Of a DNA stretch of 64,000 nt, positions 28,555 to 39,026 are shown piece after piece. The DNA comes from an uncultured Luminiphilus sp. (lineage in GTDB: Bacteria > Pseudomonadota > Gammaproteobacteria > Pseudomonadales > Halieaceae). A model generated the notes under the pieces. The model saw only the letters and a program-made list of their open reading frames with translations, was not told the origin of the DNA and searched no databases. Where the stretch lies: positions 62,001 to 126,000 of the forward strand of contig CALSMP010000006.1 in NCBI GenBank assembly GCA_943787485.1, written 5' to 3'. Numbering within the stretch: the first letter of the stretch is position 1; each line of letters starts with the position of its first letter. The position numbers and the translations under genes are program-made.

Positions 28555-30098
28555 TTACCAGGTTTGTGTGGACTTAAAGGTTTCAATCGCTGACTTGAAG
28601 GAAGCCTCTCGGGCATCATCCCAGCCACCGTCGGCGGCAATCTCATCCATGAGCGCACCGTGCTCTGAACGCATGTAAGCGATAAGTGCGGCCTCAAAAG
28701 CACCCACCTTTGCCACCTCGACATCCTTCAAATGCCCCTCGTTGGCGGCGTACAAAACAAGTCCCATCTCAGCAATTGATTGCGGGGCATATTGTTTTTG
28801 CTTCATAAGCTCGGTAACGCGCTCACCATGATCTAGTTGTGCTCGAGTCGCGTCATCGAGATCAGAAGCGAACTGGGAGAAAGCGGCGAGTTCGCGATAT
28901 TGTGCCAACGCTGTCCGGATACCCCCGGAGAGTTTTTTCACAACCTTGGTTTGTGCCGCACCACCCACCCGGGATACAGAAATACCCGCGTTCATGGCCG
29001 GACGAACGCCTGCATTGAACATATCCGCTTCAAGGAAGATCTGGCCGTCAGTAATTGAGATAACGTTGGTAGGAACAAAAGCCGAGACGTCGCCCGCTTG
29101 CGTTTCAATAACCGGTAGGGCTGTGAGGGAACCTGTTTTTCCTTTGACCGCGCCATTGGTGAAGCTCTCAACATAATCAGCGTTAACTCGAGCTGCACGC
29201 TCCAACAGACGCGAATGAAGGTAGAACACGTCACCGGGATAGGCTTCTCGACCCGGGGGACGACGAAGCAGCAAAGAGATTTGTCGATAGGCAACAGCCT
29301 GTTTGGACAAGTCATCGTAAATAATCAGCGCATCCTCGCCTCTATCGCGGTAATACTCCCCCATGGTGCAGCCCGCGAAGGGCGCAAGGTATTGCATCGC
29401 AGCTGGGTCTGACGCATTTGCAGCAACCACAATGGTATGCGCCATAGCGCCATGTTCTTCGAGTTTGCGCACCACCGCAGCAACTGAAGACGCTTTTTGG
29501 CCAACCGCCACATAGATACATTTAATGCCCGTGCCTTTTTGGTTGATAATGGCATCAATGGCAATCGCTGTTTTGCCAACCTGGCGATCCCCAATAATTA
29601 GCTCACGCTGCCCTCGCCCAATGGGGACCATGGCGTCGATGGCTTTAAGACCAATCTGCACAGGCTGATCAACGACTGTCGCGCAATAACCCCTGGGGCG
29701 ATCTTTTCAATCGCGTCGGTCTCACTGGCTTCTATCGCTCCTCGACCGTCAATCGGACTACCCAAAGCATCAACTACTCGGCCCTGAAGGGCTGGCCCAA
29801 CCGGGACCTCCAGAATACGACCAGTACAACGACATGTCTGACCCTCGGCGAGCTTCTTGTAGTCGCCGAGAACAACCGCGCCCACCGAATCACGCTCGAG
29901 GTTAAGCGCCAAGCCGTAGACGCCTCCTTGGAACTCAATCATCTCACCGTATTGCACCTCGGTGAGCCCATGAATACGAATAATGCCGTCGGTAACGGAG
30001 ACGATGGTGCCTTCATTCGTCGCTTGCGTCGAAACATCAAGCTGCTCGATACGCTGCTTAATGATGTCGCTGATTTCTGAAGGGTTAAGTTGTTGCAT
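28555..30098 (-). CDS. atpA: ATP synthase F1 alpha subunit, frameshifted at 29672-29673
   Basis: Non-catalytic alpha subunit of F1. Two frames form about 514 residues after one base is inserted (E. coli 513). The upstream frame (from 30098) runs [21 protein letters not shown] to [10 protein letters not shown] and then shifts. The downstream frame resumes [39 protein letters not shown], containing the P-loop GDRQVGKT, and continues through [43 protein letters not shown]. One base is missing between plus positions 29672 and 29673, so R-Q-S-V-D-Q-P-V-Q cannot be read. The surrounding bases are not a long homopolymer. Sequence error is the preferred explanation. Confidence 0.95.
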
Positions 30099-30113
30099 GA
30101 CCTGTTTCCTCTA

Positions 30114-30651
30114 TCAGGGTGTCAGCGCACCGGCTAGCTTCGCCAGCCGGCCGCGAACAGAGCCGTCGATAACCATATCGCCAGCCCGGATTACTGCCCC
30201 GCCCCAAAAGTGCGGGATCTGTCTGGTGTGTAAGAGATACGCTGCGAGCAAGCTGCTTCTCGAGAGCGCGCGTTAAAGTTGCCGCATCACCTTCGGAAAG
30301 CTCAAACGCCGAGACCACCTCGACAGCTACTGACGTTTCCAGGGCTTGCTTTAGCTCTGTAAAGAGAGAAAAGACCTCTGGTAGTAGTGCCAAGCGATCA
30401 TTTTCCGCCAATACGTTAATAAAGTTTTGTTGCGATGCCGAAACGTCAGCCTCAACCAATCTCCCAAAAGCCTCCGCCTGCTGGTCACCGGTTTTATCGG
30501 GACTAACAATAAGCGCCGCCACTTTCGGCTGGGTGCAAAGGGCCGCCAGCTCTGCCAGCACCCCGGACCAATCACTCAGCGCATCCTGAGAGCGCGCGAC
30601 GTCAAAGGCCGCGCGTGCATAGGGGCGAGCGAGAGTCCTAGGCTCAACCAT
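30114..30651 (-). CDS. atpH: ATP synthase F1 delta subunit, frameshifted at 30202-30205
   Basis: Peripheral-stalk delta subunit that fastens F1 to the b subunits. It has 178 residues when one surplus G is removed (E. coli 177). The N-terminus [16 protein letters not shown] and the block [17 protein letters not shown] are conserved. As written, the frame turns to nonsense after DPALLG and runs on to 30085, overlapping atpA. With three instead of four G before C it reads [22 protein letters not shown] and stops at TGA 30114-30116, the expected delta C-terminus. The start lies one base past atpF's stop. Confidence 0.93.
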
Positions 30652-30652
30652 T

Positions 30653-31123
30653 TCAGCGCTCCACCGTCAGGCTCGCCAGCATGGCTGCGTGTTTTTCTGC
30701 GTCCACCTCCGCCGCGAGTATTTTCTCTGCGCCCTGAATAGCGAGCTGGCTCACCCGAGCCATAAGCTCTTCCTGCGCTCGAGCGCGCTCCTGCTCAATT
30801 TCGGCTGACGCAGCCGCCTTTACGCGATCCGCCTCGACAACGGCAGCCGCCTTCGCTTCATCAATGAGCGCAGCGGCCCTTTTATTAGCAGATTCGATAA
30901 TGCCGGCAGCCTCTTTTTTGGCCTCCGCCATTTGTGCTGTCGCGTTTTTCTGCGCAAGCTCCAAATCGTGGCTGGCTCTATCTGCTGCCGCCAACCCGTC
31001 GGTTATTTTTTGCTGGCGCTCCGCCATGGCAGCGACAATGGGCGGCCAGACAAAACGCATGCAAAAGGCGACGAACGCGATAAAGGCGATCAGCTGGCCA
31101 ATAAGCGTAAGATTGATATTCAC
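30653..31123 (-). CDS. atpF: ATP synthase Fo b subunit
   Basis: Peripheral-stalk b subunit, 156 residues, as in E. coli. It has one N-terminal membrane helix ([25 protein letters not shown], residues 7-31) and a long Ala/Glu/Lys-rich coiled coil running to the C-terminus. The GTG start (31121-31123) is supported by AGGAG six bases upstream and by the typical [15 protein letters not shown]-terminus. It lies between atpE and atpH in the standard order. No frameshift is seen. Confidence 0.95.
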   Translation of the reverse strand: MNINLTLIGQLIAFIAFVAFCMRFVWPPIVAAMAERQQKITDGLAAADRASHDLELAQKNATAQMAEAKKEAAGIIESANKRAAALIDEAKAAAVVEADRVKAAASAEIEQERARAQEELMARVSQLAIQGAEKILAAEVDAEKHAAMLASLTVER

Positions 31124-31188
31124 TGTTTGCTCCTGTTAATAACCGACACGATGCCCACTAGGGTGGGACTGGTCGACTGTTCTCCCGG

Positions 31189-31425
<237 letters not shown>

Positions 31426-31463
31426 CTACTTAATGGTTAGCACTAGTGCTTGTGTTAAAAAAA

Positions 31464-32354
<891 letters not shown>

Positions 32355-32384
32355 TTATCTATGATTCTTCTCTTTTAAGCGAAC

Positions 32385-32780
32385 TTAGCCGCTTTTCGTT
32401 GCTTTTGTCCGCTCTTTCACGGCAAATACTGTTGGCACTGCGCCTATGGCTATCACCGCACCAGCAAGCACTGCCAACCCATTAATTGGGGTTTTCAGCG
32501 CAAAAAGGGCTGCAAAACCTGCTCCCGCCAAGGGGTACTTGGCGAAAGCCAGCATCCCAGGTTTCCCACTCCATCGCTGGGACCCCAACTGATAGGCCAA
32601 CCAGCTTTGAGGCAAGATCACCACAAGGCCACCCAAAAACAGGTCAACGCCCGGCTGAACCCCGACCAGAAGCGCCAAAAGGCCACCCCCAACTGCAATA
32701 GCAGTGGTAGTAACGAGTAAGGCTGAGAACATCCGTGCTTTGACCGCCTTAAATGGGCTGGTTGCCGGCCGGTATGTCAC
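32385..32780 (-). CDS. atpI: ATP synthase-associated protein AtpI
   Basis: Small membrane protein often found first in atp operons and suggested to help c-ring assembly or divalent cation supply. It has 131 residues and four hydrophobic segments (about 20-40, 43-63, 78-95 and 97-118). The start is GTG (32778-32780), 30 bases from the candidate atp promoter and with a weak ribosome site. Similarity is limited, as is usual for AtpI; the call rests on position, size and hydrophobicity. Confidence 0.8.
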   Translation of the reverse strand: MTYRPATSPFKAVKARMFSALLVTTTAIAVGGGLLALLVGVQPGVDLFLGGLVVILPQSWLAYQLGSQRWSGKPGMLAFAKYPLAGAGFAALFALKTPINGLAVLAGAVIAIGAVPTVFAVKERTKATKSG

Positions 32781-32809
32781 CTGAGCTGGGGGCCCAAAAA
32801 ACGAGGGCG

Positions 32810-32838
32810 AGTGTAAAGGATGTGGTGTGCCATATCAA
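32810..32838 (-). promoter_or_regulatory. atpI: Candidate sigma-70 promoter of the atp operon
   Basis: Minus strand: TTGATA (32833-32838), a 17-base spacer, then TACACT (32810-32815). Both hexamers and the spacing fit sigma-70. It lies between the parB stop (32850) and the atpI start (32780), so the atp genes can be transcribed independently of parAB, with a leader of about 23 bases. Confidence 0.6.
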
Positions 32839-32849
32839 CAAATGCCACC

Positions 32850-33761
32850 CTAGCGGATCCTCGACAAAATGCCGTCTAGCTCCTCGTTGCTTGAGAAGGT
32901 AATAACCAGCTTGCCTCCTCCCCCGCGACGGGCTTGTAACGCCACTGCCGCACCCAGTCTCTCAGCAAGATCTCGCTCTAATCGCTGCACATCGGGATCT
33001 CGCCGGCCTTGGTCGTGTGATTTATTTTGATCGGGGTGAAGGATGGTCTTCACCAGCCGCTCTGTTTGCCGGACAGAAAACCCGGATTTCACCACTTTTT
33101 TAGCGGCTGCAACTTGTTGCCGCCCCTCAAGAGCAAGAAGCACCTTGCCGTGCCCGGGACCGATTACCCCCTGCTCAATCATTGTTCGAACGTCGGGTTC
33201 CAGTGACAAAAGTCGCATGGCGTTGGCAATGGCGGGCCTTGATTTGCCAACCCGCTCTGCCACCTGCTGCTGGCTGAGCTCAAACTCATGTTGCAGTCGC
33301 TTTAAGGCGACTGCCTCCTCAACCGGGTTTAAGTCTTTTCGCTGGATGTTTTCTATCAGCGCCATGGCAATCGCCGCATCGTCACCCACCTCTCGCACGA
33401 GGGCGGGAATTGTGTCGATGCCGGCTAACTGACTCGCCCGCCACCGCCTCTCACCGGCGATGATCTCCCAGACACCTCCCTCAACAGGCCTGACGATTAT
33501 AGGTTGCATCACACCTTGATGTTTAATGCTGTCCGCCAATTCCTGAAGAGATGCTGGGTCAAAGTCTCTTCTCGGCTGGTACTTGCCACGCCGCAATTTT
33601 TCGAGGGGTATCTGCCTTAGCCCCAATGCGGCCGCGGCGGGGAGTGATTCCATCTGGTCACTTGTGGTTGATGTCTCAGCTGGCGTCGACGTAATAGCGG
33701 TAGCGCTCAACAAGACGTCAAGGTCTTTGCCCAAACTTCCTCGTCGTTTTCGTGCGCTCAC
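32850..33761 (-). CDS. parB: Chromosome partitioning protein ParB (CTPase)
   Basis: DNA-binding clamp that loads at parS and spreads to segregate the chromosome origin. It has 303 residues. An N-terminal Arg/Ser-rich tail (1-60) precedes the ParB/Spo0J domain with IPLEKLRRGKYQPRRDFD, the CTP-binding GERRWRASQLAG and ENIQRKDLNPVEEA, an HTH (SQQQVAERVGKSRPAIANAMRLL) and a C-terminal dimerisation domain. The CTPase motifs are intact. It follows parA on the same strand by 51 bases. Two parS sites at 45288-45303 and 45912-45927 are the likely targets. Confidence 0.95.
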   Translation of the reverse strand: MSARKRRGSLGKDLDVLLSATAITSTPAETSTTSDQMESLPAAAALGLRQIPLEKLRRGKYQPRRDFDPASLQELADSIKHQGVMQPIIVRPVEGGVWEIIAGERRWRASQLAGIDTIPALVREVGDDAAIAMALIENIQRKDLNPVEEAVALKRLQHEFELSQQQVAERVGKSRPAIANAMRLLSLEPDVRTMIEQGVIGPGHGKVLLALEGRQQVAAAKKVVKSGFSVRQTERLVKTILHPDQNKSHDQGRRDPDVQRLERDLAERLGAAVALQARRGGGGKLVITFSSNEELDGILSRIR

Positions 33762-33812
33762 TTGATATTCCTCGATCTCTGTGCAAACTCGCTAGTGGAG
33801 TCACCCGATCCT

Positions 33813-34598
33813 TTAGGCCGGACGTTGGATGCTTGTCCGGTCGCCCTGACGTTTCACGAACTCCCCCGCCAATGCCGCGTATGCTCTCGCTCCCGCACTG
33901 TAACGGTCGTAATGCAATGCCGGCAATCCATGACTGGGTGCCTCTGCCAGCCTGACATTCCGTGGAATCACTGTCCTGTAGACTTTATCACCGAAATGCT
34001 TATGAAGCTGCGCCGAGACCTCATTAGTCAATGAATTGCGGGGATCGTACATGGTGCGCAGTATGCCTTCTAACTCTAACCGCGGGTTTGCGGTCTCTTT
34101 CACCCTTTCTATCGTTGCCAGCAGTGCCGACAGCCCCTCTAGCGCGAAATACTCACACTGCATCGTAACAATCACCGAATGGGCGGCAATTAAGGCGTTG
34201 ACCGTGAGCATGCTCAATGAGGGGGGACAATCGATGAGAATGACATCGTACTGGAACCCCGTCGCCAAAGCGTTTGCAAGGCGGTGCTCTCGTTGCTCCA
34301 ACGCCAACAGCTCTACCTCTGCAGCCGTGAGATCTCGATTTGCCCCAACGAGTGAATAACCGTTGTCGGCTGCGGGCACGATAACCTCTTTAAGTGGCAT
34401 GGCATCGACCAATAAATCGTAGGCCGTGTACTCAAGGTTGTGTTTGTCCACTCCTGAGGACATCGTCGCATTTCCCTGCGGGTCAAGATCCACTAGCAGA
34501 ACCTCCCGCCCCATTGCAGCGAGACTGGCTGCCAGGTTAACGCTGGTGGTGGTTTTACCAACACCGCCCTTTTGGTTAGCTACAGCAACGATTTTCAT
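33813..34598 (-). CDS. parA: Chromosome partitioning ATPase ParA (Soj-like)
   Basis: MinD/ParA-type ATPase driving segregation with ParB. It has 261 residues. The deviant Walker A is KGGVGKTTTSVNLA at residues 10-23, with the signature Lys, then Walker A' VDLDPQGNA, and Walker B VILIDCPPSLSMLT. The N-terminal regulatory helix-turn-helix seen in some plasmid ParAs is absent, as expected of a chromosomal type. Its start overlaps the rsmG end by four bases, so parA and parB are coupled to the rsmG-mnmG transcript. Confidence 0.95.
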   Translation of the reverse strand: MKIVAVANQKGGVGKTTTSVNLAASLAAMGREVLLVDLDPQGNATMSSGVDKHNLEYTAYDLLVDAMPLKEVIVPAADNGYSLVGANRDLTAAEVELLALEQREHRLANALATGFQYDVILIDCPPSLSMLTVNALIAAHSVIVTMQCEYFALEGLSALLATIERVKETANPRLELEGILRTMYDPRNSLTNEVSAQLHKHFGDKVYRTVIPRNVRLAEAPSHGLPALHYDRYSAGARAYAALAGEFVKRQGDRTSIQRPA

Positions 34599-35248
34599 GC
34601 GCTCGACTCATTGGTACAGGGTGTCGGTTTAAGGATGACTAGGACCCTCGATTCATCGAGATAGGGTACTTGCAAGACGCTTTTTTCTAGCACCGATACT
34701 CTCGGGTCAAGGCTTTCCAGCTCCTGATCAGCGCTCATCGATTTCATAGCCAAAATAGTGCCTGACGCCGTCAGCAAATGGGCGCATTCATCCACTATCT
34801 TAGCACTAGTCGCAAATGCCCTCGTCACGACATGGTCATATCCGGCGGTACCTTTATGGTCCTTGGCCCGAGCATGAAAGATACGTACATTGCTGAGGCC
34901 GAGCGAAGTGACTACTTGATGTAGAAAGCGCGTTTTTTTACCGTTACTGTCAAGCAGCGCGACTGTTTTTTCGGGCTGGATAACTGCTATTGGAATGCCC
35001 GGTAAGCCGGCGCCCGTGCCCACGTCAATAACCGATGAACCCATAACACTAGGGACCACCGATAGGCTATCAAGGATGTGGCGCACCGCTATATCTGATC
35101 TATCGCGAATGGCAGTGAGGTTATAGGTCTTGTTCCAGTGCTCAAGTAAATCGACATAGGCCACCAAACTCTTTAATTGGTGACTGCTGACCTCCAAACC
35201 AAGCTTAGCAATCCCTTTTTCCAGTAGGGAGCGGGCCACATCAGCCAT
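34595..35248 (-). CDS. rsmG: 16S rRNA (guanine527-N7)-methyltransferase RsmG
   Basis: SAM-dependent methyltransferase acting on G527 of 16S rRNA. It has 217 residues (E. coli 207). [17 protein letters not shown] is the SAM-binding loop, and [16 protein letters not shown] precedes it as in GidB. Inactivating changes in this gene give low-level streptomycin resistance in other species. Its start overlaps mnmG by eight bases and its end overlaps parA by four, giving a compact mnmG-rsmG-parA-parB operon. Confidence 0.94.
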   Translation of the reverse strand: MADVARSLLEKGIAKLGLEVSSHQLKSLVAYVDLLEHWNKTYNLTAIRDRSDIAVRHILDSLSVVPSVMGSSVIDVGTGAGLPGIPIAVIQPEKTVALLDSNGKKTRFLHQVVTSLGLSNVRIFHARAKDHKGTAGYDHVVTRAFATSAKIVDECAHLLTASGTILAMKSMSADQELESLDPRVSVLEKSVLQVPYLDESRVLVILKPTPCTNESSA

Positions 35249-37136
35249 TGGCAGCGCGGCCAGTCGACTCTGTTTTTTTAAGGTACACCAACAGCAGCGA
35301 AAGGGCGGCCGGGGTCACACCAGAAATTCGACCGGCTCTTGCAAGCGACGTTGGCCTAGCTTCGGTGAGTTTCTGACAAATTTCATTCGACAGCCCTGGT
35401 ACTGAAGAGTAATCCAAGTCTGGCGGTAATGCGGTTTCTTCCTGCCGTCTGAGCCGTGCAATATCATCGGTTTGGCGTTCAATATAGCCTGCGTACTTTA
35501 GTTGGATGGCTACTTGATCAGCGGCGTGTTTCGTTGATACCAGCGGCGTGCCAGATAGTGGTGCAACATCCTTGTAGGTAAATGTTGGACGGCGCAGTAA
35601 ATCGGCCAACGAGTACTCTCTTGATAGCGGTTTATCCAAGAGATTAGATAGCTGAGCGGCCTCCGGTGAATTGGGCTGGATATACGTGGTTTCTAGGCGT
35701 TTCTTTTCAGCATCAATGCTCTCTCGGCGTTCCGTGAAAAACCGCCACTGCTCATCAGTAATAAGTCCCATTGCTCGACCAGCTTCGGTCAGCCTGAGAT
35801 CCGCATTGTCCTCTCGTAATAACAGTCGATATTCCGCCCGGGAAGTGAACATGCGATAAGGCTCCTGAGTACCAAGAGTCACCAAATCATCGACCAAAAC
35901 ACCGAGGTATGCTTGGTCTCGGGTTGGCTCCCAAGCCGATAGCGCCTTCACTTTTCGTGCCGCATTCAAACCGGCGAGCAGCCCTTGAGCTGCTGCCTCC
36001 TCATAACCCGTCGTGCCATTAATCTGGCCGGCAAAAAACAATCCTGAAACTGCTTTTGTTTCCAGTGAGTGTTGCAAATCTCGGGGATCAAAATAATCGT
36101 ACTCGATCGCGTAACCTGCCCGCGTGATGTGACTATTTTCAAGTCCGCGAATTGACCTAACCAGAGACAGCTGCACATCGAACGGTAGGCTTGTTGAAAT
36201 ACCGTTTGGATAAAGTTCGGTCGTGCAAAGCCCCTCTGGCTCAATAAATATTTGATGCGAGTCTTTATCGGCAAAACGATGGATCTTGTCTTCGATACTG
36301 GGGCAATACCGAGGTCCAGTACCTTCGATAACACCGCCGAATAGTGGCGACCTGTCTAATCCAGCACGGATAATGTCATGGGTGTTTTCGTTGGTTGCAG
36401 TAATCCAACAGCACCGTTGTTCTGGATGCGTATTCTCAGAACCATAAAGGGACATAACCGGTCTCGGTGTGTCACCCCACTGTTCTACCATGACTGAAAA
36501 ATCGACCGTAGTGGCGTCTATCCGTGGAGGGGTCCCTGTTTTTAGGCGGCCTACTCGAGGGCAAAGCTCTCGCAACCGATCGGCAAGGGTTATAGAGGCA
36601 GCGTCACCCGCTCGCCCTCCCGATGTATTTTCTAACCCAACATGTAACCGTCCATTTAAAAAAGTACCCGCTGTGAGCACTACTGTTGAGGCACGAAAAA
36701 CCAGTTTGTTTCGAGTGACAACACCCGTAACGCGCTCGCCCTCCAGGGTGATATCTTCCACGGCATCCTGAAAAATATTCAGATGTTTTTGCTGTTGAAG
36801 CGTCTGGCGGATCGCGTTTCGATAAAGGACACGGTCAGCCTGCGCCCGGGTGGCTCTGACGGCAGGGCCCTTCCTCGCGTTTAATACGCGAAATTGAATA
36901 CCGGCCCGGTCGGTAGCGCCCGCCATCGCACCACCCAAAGCATCGATCTCCCGAACGAGGTGGCTTTTTCCGATGCCGCCGATAGCAGGGTTGCAGGACA
37001 TTTGACCCAAGGTATCAATAGCATGTGTCAGCAATAAGGTTTTAGCACCCGCCCTGGATGCGGCGAGCGCGGCCTCGGTGCCAGCATGGCCCCCACCCAC
37101 GACAATCACATCGAATTGAAAATCAGTTTTACTCAC
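35241..37136 (-). CDS. mnmG: tRNA uridine-5-carboxymethylaminomethyl modification enzyme MnmG (GidA)
   Basis: FAD-dependent enzyme that, with MnmE, modifies U34 of certain tRNAs. It has 631 residues from GTG 37136. The FAD-binding motif is [19 protein letters not shown] near the N-terminus, followed by [28 protein letters not shown] and [34 protein letters not shown] closes it. The GTG at 37136 begins [15 protein letters not shown], matching E. coli; the frame is open to another GTG at 37172, but those 12 residues are not conserved. The 526-base gap upstream, before mnmE, may hold a promoter and origin-like elements. Confidence 0.95.
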   Translation of the reverse strand: MSKTDFQFDVIVVGGGHAGTEAALAASRAGAKTLLLTHAIDTLGQMSCNPAIGGIGKSHLVREIDALGGAMAGATDRAGIQFRVLNARKGPAVRATRAQADRVLYRNAIRQTLQQQKHLNIFQDAVEDITLEGERVTGVVTRNKLVFRASTVVLTAGTFLNGRLHVGLENTSGGRAGDAASITLADRLRELCPRVGRLKTGTPPRIDATTVDFSVMVEQWGDTPRPVMSLYGSENTHPEQRCCWITATNENTHDIIRAGLDRSPLFGGVIEGTGPRYCPSIEDKIHRFADKDSHQIFIEPEGLCTTELYPNGISTSLPFDVQLSLVRSIRGLENSHITRAGYAIEYDYFDPRDLQHSLETKAVSGLFFAGQINGTTGYEEAAAQGLLAGLNAARKVKALSAWEPTRDQAYLGVLVDDLVTLGTQEPYRMFTSRAEYRLLLREDNADLRLTEAGRAMGLITDEQWRFFTERRESIDAEKKRLETTYIQPNSPEAAQLSNLLDKPLSREYSLADLLRRPTFTYKDVAPLSGTPLVSTKHAADQVAIQLKYAGYIERQTDDIARLRRQEETALPPDLDYSSVPGLSNEICQKLTEARPTSLARAGRISGVTPAALSLLLVYLKKTESTGRAANG

Positions 37137-37662
37137 ACGAACGCCACTTAAGCTAATTGCAATGAACAGCACGCCAGTATAAGTCCTGAGGCCTACCGAA
37201 GGAACGCCTTAAATAACGGTAGAAATGTCACCCTGTCGAGGATTGGCTCAGCGGTCTAAAGTTGATGGGTTCCCAGTGGCGGTAAAAATTTATCGCGATG
37301 AGTAGTAACTTTAATAAAGATATAAATTATTAGAGAGAGTTAAGTTATATTGATGTTGTTGTTATTAGGGGCCCTATTAACGGTTGATAAGTCTTTCAAT
37401 CGCCGACAGGCACAGGCTTTCCTCACGGTATAACCCGGATTAAAACCATACTTAAGCTGGCGTATAGGGCTGGGATGTCTTGGGGATAAGCCGCTACCAA
37501 AATCGGAAGCGGTTAAAGACCAAGAAGAGTCCCCTACTCATCCCCTCCTAATACACAGGATAAACATGCTGTGTCAGGCGTTTATCAAATAGTTGGCGAT
37601 TAGTTGGGGCGTTGGACTATAACGGGGTAGAAACTGTGAGTAACCCGTGCGTATCGGGTGGG
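37137..37662. other. Gene-free gap between mnmE and mnmG with AT-rich tract and DnaA-like boxes
   Basis: 526 bases without a convincing gene. An AT-rich tract lies at about 37284-37368. Matches to the DnaA box TTATCNACA are imperfect: TTATCAACC (minus, 37382-37390, one mismatch), TTATCCCCA (minus, 37481-37489, one mismatch to TTATCCACA), TTATCGCGA (37290-37298), TTATCAAAT (37582-37590) and TTATCCTGT (minus, 37555-37563). This is the mnmG side that holds oriC in E. coli. I call it origin-like only tentatively; the rpmH-dnaA gap has exact boxes. Confidence 0.35.
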
Positions 37663-39012
37663 TTATTTGCCGATGCAAAAGCTCGAGAATATTTCTCCCA
37701 ATAGGTCATCTGTGGTGAGGCGACCTGTGATTTGGCCGAGCTCATCATGGGCACGTCGAAGATCTTCGGCAAGTAACTCTCCAGCACCTGTTTGAGCAAA
37801 AGAGACCCTGGCACCGTCGAGCATCTCTTCCACAGCGTTGAGCACATTAAGATGGCGCTGACGGGCGCTAAAAACAGAAGGGGCATCAGCTGAGACACCA
37901 AGAAGAGAGGTGATGATGTTTTTGAGGGCGTCTATTCCGTCGCCGGTTTTGGTGGAGATAGCAACAGAGACGCCGTTCTCGTTTTTTGTGGCGCCGGCTG
38001 GGCGCTGTGAAAGGTCAACTTTATTGAAAACCGTGCAATAAGAGCCCTCAAAAAAAAGTGGGTCACTGTCTGGGTTCAGTACCGTGTCATCAATTACGTG
38101 CAGAATGAGATCTGCATCTTCTATCGCAAATCTGGCGCGACGGACGCCCTCAAGTTCAACATCGTCATTGGTTTCGCGTAAACCAGCTGTATCGGTTAAT
38201 AGGACGGGGATGCCGTTTAGGTTTACCCGAGCAGTAAGAACATCTCGAGTTGTTCCAGCGTGTTCGGTAACAATAGCGATAGGTTCCTTTGCCAGCACGT
38301 TAAGTAAGCTGCTCTTTCCCGCATTAGGAGCGCCCGCTAGCACGACGGTTGCACCCTCTTGATACAACTTGCCTTGGGTGGCTATGGCCAGAATGTCTTT
38401 GGTTTTCTGGCATACGCTGGTAAGACGCTCCAGCACTTTTCCATCGGAGAGAAAATCAATCTCCTCCTCTGGAAAATCAATGGCGGCCTCAATGAAAACC
38501 CGTAGAGCTACCATCTCTTCTGCCAGAGTCTTAATGACCTCGGAGAACTCTCCTGTGAGCGACGCTCTTGCCTGGCGAGCGGCGGCGCTTGTTTGCGCGT
38601 TAATAAGATCGGCAATGGCCTCAGCTTGTACGAGATCAATCTTGTCATGAATAAAAGCACGTTCAGAAAACTCGCCGGGCCGGGCCTGTCGTGCCCCTAG
38701 GTCAACGCAAGCAGCGACCAATTGGCTGAGCGTCATGCGACTGCCGTGAATTTGGCATTCCACGACGTCTTCGCCTGTGAACGAACCTGGTGCGGGAAAA
38801 AACAGCAGAATTCCGTCGTCAATAGGATTTAGATTGTTATCAACAAACTGTGAGTAATGAGCGACTCTTGGGGTAAGGCTTCTTCTCTGCGAGAGTGTTA
38901 GTGCGATGCTCTCTGCACGTGACCCAGACAGCCGAACTACGCCAATCCCACCCGGACCGGCCCCTGATGCAATTGCAACGATGGTGTCGTTATCCAGAGT
39001 CGCCGTGTTCAT
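37663..39012 (-). CDS. mnmE: tRNA modification GTPase MnmE (TrmE)
   Basis: GTPase partner of MnmG in wobble-uridine modification. It has 449 residues (E. coli 454). The N-terminal folate-binding domain starts NDTIVAIASGAGPGGIGVVRLSG. The G domain has G1 GAPNAGKSS, TDTAGLRETNDDVE for G3, and NKVDLS for G4. The C-terminal CIGK (residues 446-449, in SSFCIGK) is the hallmark catalytic Cys motif. It is 14 bases from yidC; the yidC-mnmE pair is standard near the origin. Confidence 0.96.
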   Translation of the reverse strand: MNTATLDNDTIVAIASGAGPGGIGVVRLSGSRAESIALTLSQRRSLTPRVAHYSQFVDNNLNPIDDGILLFFPAPGSFTGEDVVECQIHGSRMTLSQLVAACVDLGARQARPGEFSERAFIHDKIDLVQAEAIADLINAQTSAAARQARASLTGEFSEVIKTLAEEMVALRVFIEAAIDFPEEEIDFLSDGKVLERLTSVCQKTKDILAIATQGKLYQEGATVVLAGAPNAGKSSLLNVLAKEPIAIVTEHAGTTRDVLTARVNLNGIPVLLTDTAGLRETNDDVELEGVRRARFAIEDADLILHVIDDTVLNPDSDPLFFEGSYCTVFNKVDLSQRPAGATKNENGVSVAISTKTGDGIDALKNIITSLLGVSADAPSVFSARQRHLNVLNAVEEMLDGARVSFAQTGAGELLAEDLRRAHDELGQITGRLTTDDLLGEIFSSFCIGK

Positions 39013-39026
39013 AAAGCCCTCATCGA

